Source of the DNA: Thermus hydrothermalis
Lineage (GTDB): Bacteria > Deinococcota > Deinococci > Deinococcales > Thermaceae
DNA length: 64,000 nucleotides
Reading direction: 5' to 3'
NCBI RefSeq assembly: GCF_022760925.1
Contig: NZ_JAKTNT010000006.1
Coordinates: 1 to 64,000 of the forward strand
Every line of letters starts with the position of its first letter. Position 1 is the stretch's first letter. Shown here piece after piece: positions 59,977-64,000 of this stretch. Made by a program: the position numbers and the translations under genes. The notes under the pieces were generated by a model that saw only the letters and a list, made by a program, of their open reading frames with translations, was not told where the DNA came from and did not search any database.

Positions 59977-61823
59977 CCCACCTCCAAGAAACGCGCCAAA
60001 AGCTCCATCCCCCAAGGGGAGAGGATGCTCTCCGGATGGAACTGGACGCCAAAGGCCCTCCTCCCGTCCCAAAGGGCCATGGGCACGCCGTCTTCCGTCC
60101 AGGCGAGGAGGCGGAGGCGGGGGGGAAGGCGCCTGAGGGCCAAGGAGTGGTAGCGGGCGAAGGGCAAGGGGTTGGGGAAGCCCTGAAAGAGGGCTTCCCC
60201 AGTATGGAAAACGGCGTGGGCCTCCCCGTGCACCGGGGCCTCCCGGTAAAGCTCCGCCCCCAGGACCACCCCCAGGGCCTGGTGGCCGAGGCAGACCCCG
60301 AGGAAGGGAATACCCTCCGCCAAAGCCCTTTCCGTCCACGCCAGGACCTGGCCCGCCGTATAGGGGTCCTTGGGCCCCGGGCCCACCACCAGGTGGGTGA
60401 AGCCCGAAAGGCAGGGGGCCTCCTCCTGGTCCACCACGTGGACCTCCGCCCCCAGGGCCGAGAGGTAGTCCACCAGGTTGTAGCTAAAGGAATCCCGGTT
60501 TTCCAAAAAGAGCACCCGGGCCCGAAGCCGCCGGGGAGGAGGGGGAGGGCTCCAGGCGGCCTGGGGCTTAGGGGGCCTAGGGGCTTTCCCCGGCTTCCCC
60601 CGCTCCAGGGCCAGGAGGAGGCTTTGCGCCTTGTGGAGGGTTTCCTCGTACTCCCTTTCGGGGTCCGAGGCGATGACGATGCCCGCCCCGGCGGAAAAGA
60701 GGACCTCTTCCCCCACCCTTTGGAAGGAGCGGATGAGGATGTTGAAGTCCGCCCCCCGGCCCGAAACGTAGCCCAGGCTTCCCGTGTAGGCCCCCCGGGG
60801 CACGGGCTCCAGGTCCCGGATGGCCTCCATCACCGTGCCCTTGGGGGCCCCGGTGATGGTGCCCCCGGGGAAGAGGCTTCGGAAGACCTCCCCCAAGGGG
60901 GCGCGGGTGTACCCCTCCACCTCGGAAACCAGGTGCATCACGTGGGCGTAGCGCTCCACGGTGAAAAGCTCCCGCACCCTCACCGTCCCCGGCAGGGCCA
61001 CCCGGGCCAGGTCGTTGCGCAGGAGGTCCACCAGCATGGCGTGCTCGGCCCGCTCCTTGGGCGAGGCCAAAAGCTCCGCCTCCAAGGCCAGGTCCTCCGC
61101 TTCCGTCCTTCCCCTAGGCCGCGTGCCGGCGATGGGCCGGGCGAGGAGGCGGCCTCCCACCTTCTGGAATAGCCGTTCCGGGCTCCCCGAGACCACGGCC
61201 CACCCTTCCCCCTCCAGAAGGCCCATGAAAGGGGAAGGGTTCAGGGCCCGGAGTCGGGCGTAGAGGAGGAGGGGGTCCACGGGGCCCAAGAGGCGGAAGC
61301 GGTGGGAAAGGTTCACCTGGTAGACCACCCCGGCCCGGATCCTTTCCTGCACCTCCGCCACCCCCTTAAGGAAAGCCGCCTTGGGGAAGTCCGAGACCAG
61401 GGGGTGGTGGGGCAAGGGCGGCGGGGTGTAAGGAGAGGGGCGTAAGGGGAAAGAGGGGCGCTCCACAAGCCGCCCCTCCAAAAGGGCGTACCCCTCGGGG
61501 TAGTAGAAGAAGGCCGCCTCGGGGAGGCCAGGCAAGGGGTCGTGGGCGGGCAGGCCCAGGTGGCGGGCGAACTCGTAGGCGAAAAAGCCCACCCAAGCGG
61601 GGAAAAACCCCTTCCCCAAACCCCTTTCCAGGTAGCCGAAGAGGTCCAGGGCCTCCCCCACCCGCTTCCCGTCCAGGTAAAGCCGGCCCTCCAGGACCTC
61701 GAGGCGGTGCCGGGGCCTTACGCCCAGGAGGGAGAGGCGGGCGAAAGGGGTGCGGAAACCCAAGGACTCCAAAAGGGCAGGGCGAAGCCCCTCCTCCCGC
61801 GCCGCTTGGTAAAGGGCCAGCAC
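59973..61823 (-). CDS. pabB: Fused aminodeoxychorismate synthase (PabB-PabA)
   Basis: 616 aa from the GTG at 61823 (next to a leaderless -10); an ATG at 61865 is less likely. Residues about 1-425 are a chorismate-binding domain (GVVYQVNLSHRFRLLGP, RPIAGTRPRGRT, PGGTITGAPKGTVMEAIRDL). A Pro-rich linker leads to a class I glutamine amidotransferase (GVCLGHQALG, GVQFHPESIL). The active-site motif is PIAGT, as in TrpE, not the PIKGT of lysine-dependent PabB. The pabC neighbour supports the folate role, but anthranilate synthase activity cannot be excluded. Confidence 0.85.
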   Translation of the reverse strand: MLALYQAAREEGLRPALLESLGFRTPFARLSLLGVRPRHRLEVLEGRLYLDGKRVGEALDLFGYLERGLGKGFFPAWVGFFAYEFARHLGLPAHDPLPGLPEAAFFYYPEGYALLEGRLVERPSFPLRPSPYTPPPLPHHPLVSDFPKAAFLKGVAEVQERIRAGVVYQVNLSHRFRLLGPVDPLLLYARLRALNPSPFMGLLEGEGWAVVSGSPERLFQKVGGRLLARPIAGTRPRGRTEAEDLALEAELLASPKERAEHAMLVDLLRNDLARVALPGTVRVRELFTVERYAHVMHLVSEVEGYTRAPLGEVFRSLFPGGTITGAPKGTVMEAIRDLEPVPRGAYTGSLGYVSGRGADFNILIRSFQRVGEEVLFSAGAGIVIASDPEREYEETLHKAQSLLLALERGKPGKAPRPPKPQAAWSPPPPPRRLRARVLFLENRDSFSYNLVDYLSALGAEVHVVDQEEAPCLSGFTHLVVGPGPKDPYTAGQVLAWTERALAEGIPFLGVCLGHQALGVVLGAELYREAPVHGEAHAVFHTGEALFQGFPNPLPFARYHSLALRRLPPRLRLLAWTEDGVPMALWDGRRAFGVQFHPESILSPWGMELLARFLEVG

Positions 61824-61830
61824 GGCCCCG

Positions 61831-61838
61831 AGTATACT
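61831..61838. promoter_or_regulatory. Shared palindromic -10 box AGTATACT
   Basis: Reads TATACT on both strands (61833-61838 plus; 61836-61831 minus). Predicted starts fall at about 61845 and 61824, next to the Uma2 ATG (61846) and the pabB GTG (61823). One symmetric element apparently serves two leaderless genes. Confidence 0.6.
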
Positions 61839-61845
61839 CAAGGAG

Positions 61846-62367
61846 ATGGTCAAACACCGCTTCACGCTAGAGGCCTACCACAAAGCCTACGAGGCGGGGG
61901 CGCTTCCCGAACGGGTGGAACTTCTGGAGGGGGAGGTTTACGCCGTGTCGCCCATGGGGAAAAAGCACATCCGTTACCTTATTCACCTGACCAAGGTCTT
62001 CAGCGAAACCTTCGGCGAGGAAGCCTTGGTGGTTTCCCAAATACCCCTGCAACTCTCCGAGGTGTCGGAACCCGAACCCGATCTCCTGCTCCTGATGCCC
62101 CCCGAAGACCGCTACGACCGCCGCCCCCCTACCGCCAAGGATGCCCTCTTGGTGGTGGAAATCGCCGACACCACCTTGGTCCAAGACCGCACCCTGAAGC
62201 TTCCCCTCTACCAGAAGGCAGGGGTGCCGGAAATCTGGATCGTGAACCTGGTGGAGGAGGTCCTGGAGGTCTTCGCCTTCCCCCATTACTTGGAAGAGCG
62301 TTACCCCAAAGGGGAGAGGGTAGCCCCCAAGGCCTTCCCCAAGAGGCCCCTCGCCTGGTGGGTTTAG
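61846..62367 (+). CDS. Uma2 family (DUF820) putative endonuclease
   Basis: 173 aa, PD-(D/E)XK-like fold. FTLEAYHKAYEAGALPERVE, ELLEGEVYAVSPMG, EPEPDLLLL, LLVVEIAD and PLYQKAGVPEIWIV are the family pattern; the acidic and Lys residues are retained. Uma2 proteins are abundant in cyanobacteria and Thermus and have no established role. It converges on the CoA-transferase gene with a 4-bp overlap. Confidence 0.88.
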   Translation: MVKHRFTLEAYHKAYEAGALPERVELLEGEVYAVSPMGKKHIRYLIHLTKVFSETFGEEALVVSQIPLQLSEVSEPEPDLLLLMPPEDRYDRRPPTAKDALLVVEIADTTLVQDRTLKLPLYQKAGVPEIWIVNLVEEVLEVFAFPHYLEERYPKGERVAPKAFPKRPLAWWV

Positions 62368-63197
62368 CCCCGCACCGCCCGCAAGGGAAGCCCCTCCGCC
62401 CTGGCCCAGGCCTCCCAGGCCTCAGGGGACTTCTCCCGGAAAAAGTCCAAAAGCTTCCGATAAGCCGGGTTTTCCGGGGTAGCGGGGGAAAAGGCCATGC
62501 CCAAGAGCTCCGGAAGCCCTGCCTTTTCGCAAAAGCGCGCCCAAAGGTGGGGCTCCAGGGCGGCCAGGGCCACCTCGCCCCCTTGGGCGGGGTAGACGCC
62601 GTAGCAGAGGACCGAGCCGTCCAGGAAGGGGATGGGCGGGTAGGCCACGGCCCGCACCGCCTCGGAGAGGGCCACCTCGTACACCCCGCCCCCCAGGAGA
62701 AGCCCCTTGAGGGCGGCGAGGGCCAGGGCGTAGGCCCCGGCCAGGTCGGCGAACTGGAAGGCCCGCCAGGGAAAGCGGCCCAAAAGCCCCGCCTCCGCCA
62801 GATAGGTGAGGTCGTGCCCGGGATCTTCGCCTTCCGGGTAGCCGCGAAGCCGGGCGTAGACCAAGCGTGGGTTCCGCTTGAGGAGGACCTCCGGGCCCAG
62901 GCCGAGCCGCTCCATCGCCCCGGGGCGGTTGGACTCTAAGAGGATGGCCGCCTCCGCCGCCAGGGCAAGGAGCGCCTCCCGTCCCTCCGCGGCCTTCAGG
63001 TCCAGGACCCGCACCTCCTTCCCCCCATTCAGGAAGCGGTAGGCCTCGGGGGCCAGGGCCCGCAAGGGGTCGCCCCCCGGGGGCTCCACCTTGACCACGG
63101 GGAAGCCCAGGTCTAGGAGGAGCTTTCCCGCCAAAGGCCCCGGCAGGAGGCGGGTGAGGTCCAGGACCTTACCGGGGGGCCATGCGCAAGGCGCCAT
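62364..63197 (-). CDS. Family III CoA-transferase / alpha-methylacyl-CoA racemase-like
   Basis: 277 aa from the ATG at 63197, which lies inside the SDR gene end (29-bp overlap). [55 protein letters not shown] and [11 protein letters not shown] are family signatures, and a conserved Asp lies in [14 protein letters not shown]. It is shorter than most family members (about 360-400 aa), so the C-terminal domain is reduced. It probably acts on branched or unusual acyl-CoAs together with the SDR and thiolase genes. Confidence 0.82.
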   Translation of the reverse strand: MAPCAWPPGKVLDLTRLLPGPLAGKLLLDLGFPVVKVEPPGGDPLRALAPEAYRFLNGGKEVRVLDLKAAEGREALLALAAEAAILLESNRPGAMERLGLGPEVLLKRNPRLVYARLRGYPEGEDPGHDLTYLAEAGLLGRFPWRAFQFADLAGAYALALAALKGLLLGGGVYEVALSEAVRAVAYPPIPFLDGSVLCYGVYPAQGGEVALAALEPHLWARFCEKAGLPELLGMAFSPATPENPAYRKLLDFFREKSPEAWEAWARAEGLPLRAVRG

Positions 63198-63897
63198 CCA
63201 ACCGGACCACCTCCCCATTCAGCATGGGGTTTTCCAGGATGTGGAGGACCAGAAGGGCGTACTCCTCCGGGCGCCCCAGGCGCCTTGGGAAGGGCACCTG
63301 CTCCGCCAAGGAGGCCTTGGCCTTCTCGGGAAGGCCCTGAAGGAGGGGGGTGTCAAAGAGGCCCGGGGCGATGGCCACCACCCGGATGCCCCATTCGGCG
63401 AGCTCCCGGGCGGCGGGCAGGGTGAGGGCCACCACGCCCCCCTTGCTGGCGGCGTAGGCCGCCTGGCCGATCTGCCCCTCGTAGGCGGCCACGCTGGCGG
63501 TGTTTACGATGACGCCCCGTTGCCCCTCCCCGTCGGGCGGGTTCTCCCGCATGGCCCAGGCCGCCAGGCGGAGGACGTTGAAGGTGCCCACCAGGTTCAC
63601 CTCCAGCACCTTCCGGAAGGCCTCGAGGTCATGGGGGCCCTCCCGGCCCAGGATCTTCTGGGCAAGGCCGATGCCCGCGGCGTTCACCACGGCGAAAAGG
63701 GGCCCGCCCTCCCCCGCCAGGGCCACCGCCCTCGCCACGTCCGCCTCCTCCCGCACGTCCCCTTCCACATAGAGGAGGTCCTCCTCCCCCCGCTTGAGGT
63801 CCAGGACCACCACCCGGTAGCCCCTCGCCCTCAGGGCCAAGGCGGCGGCCCACCCAAGCCCCGAGGCCCCACCCGTCACCAAGGCGCTCCGCTCCAT
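63169..63897 (-). CDS. SDR-family 3-hydroxyacyl-CoA dehydrogenase
   Basis: 242 aa. NAD-binding TGGASGLG (8-15), NAAG, and catalytic Ser with [23 protein letters not shown] at the C-terminus resembles HSD17B10-type 3-hydroxyacyl-CoA dehydrogenases. A TTAGGAGG ribosome site lies between the thiolase stop and the ATG, so the two are cotranscribed in a fatty-acid degradation operon. Confidence 0.88.
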   Translation of the reverse strand: MERSALVTGGASGLGWAAALALRARGYRVVVLDLKRGEEDLLYVEGDVREEADVARAVALAGEGGPLFAVVNAAGIGLAQKILGREGPHDLEAFRKVLEVNLVGTFNVLRLAAWAMRENPPDGEGQRGVIVNTASVAAYEGQIGQAAYAASKGGVVALTLPAARELAEWGIRVVAIAPGLFDTPLLQGLPEKAKASLAEQVPFPRRLGRPEEYALLVLHILENPMLNGEVVRLDGALRMAPR

Positions 63898-63906
63898 ACC
63901 CGCCTC

Positions 63907-64000
63907 CTAAAGCCTCTGGATCACCGTGGCCGTGGCCTGGCCGTGGCCGATGCACATCACCTGGAGGCCGAGTTCCCCGTCCCGCCTCTCCAGCTCGTGG
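63907..64000 (-). CDS. Thiolase (acetyl-CoA acyltransferase), C-terminal end, partial
   Basis: The window cuts this gene. The visible end reads [20 protein letters not shown] then [10 protein letters not shown], and contains the conserved thiolase Cys/Gly loop (CIGHGQA) near the C-terminus. First gene of the lipid operon in the visible part. Confidence 0.85.
   Translation of the reverse strand, partial: HELERRDGELGLQVMCIGHGQATATVIQRL

Overview
The window is chromosomal DNA of a Thermus species (Deinococcota). The DNA is GC-rich with strongly G/C-biased third codon positions. Gene content and sequences (RuvC with the T. thermophilus active-site spacing, Ffh, MgtE, a compact dcw cluster) read as Thermus, but no strain can be named from sequence alone.

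Layout. 1-1.73 kb: two lower-GC genes of unknown role (a DUF488 protein and a convergent 300-aa protein), probably element cargo. 1.73-2.1 kb: the complete RNase P RNA gene (rnpB) on the minus strand. 2.3-22.7 kb: a degenerate Mu-like transposable prophage. It is split around a divergent control region at 15.35-15.41 kb. Leftward run the Ner-like regulator, MuA-type DDE transposase, MuB-type ATPase, about 16 small early ORFs and the head-entry genes (gp25-gp30 types). Rightward run a LexA/CI-type repressor and the protease, capsid, sheath, tube and tail-chaperone genes. The right arm stops after the frameshifted tail chaperone, so tape measure, baseplate, fibres and any recognisable endolysin are missing. 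22.75-23.83 kb: an HTH gene, a truncated gene remnant and an AT-rich non-coding island. 23.84 kb: a 37-bp copy of the rnpB 3' end in inverted orientation to the intact gene, followed by an orphan terminator.

24-38.6 kb: the division and cell wall cluster mraZ-rsmH-ftsL-ftsI-murF-lipoprotein-mraY-murD-ftsW-murG-murC-murB-ftsQ-ftsA-ftsZ-ruvC, nearly all genes overlapping. 38.6-47.5 kb: an anaerobic-respiration-type locus. A PhnD-like lipoprotein, NarX-like kinase and LuxR-type regulator face a Tat-exported four-cluster Fe-S protein, a 1061-aa molybdopterin oxidoreductase, two paralogous four-helix membrane proteins and a DOMON protein. 47.6-64 kb: housekeeping genes: DUF72, rimM-khpA-rpsP-ffh, mgtE with a PPase-like gene, queA, a NYN nuclease, ppc, ymdB, recO, greA, pabC with a pabB-pabA fusion, an Uma2 protein, and the start of a lipid-CoA cluster (CoA-transferase, SDR, thiolase).

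Main points. The inverted rnpB 3' ends indicate integration at rnpB followed by an inversion. The prophage reuses one promoter/leader/hairpin cassette at both of its late arms. Its chaperone gene has a canonical -1 slippery site. Many housekeeping genes have a TANNNT box exactly six bases before the start codon, the signature of leaderless mRNAs, including two divergent pairs that share or overlap their -10 boxes.
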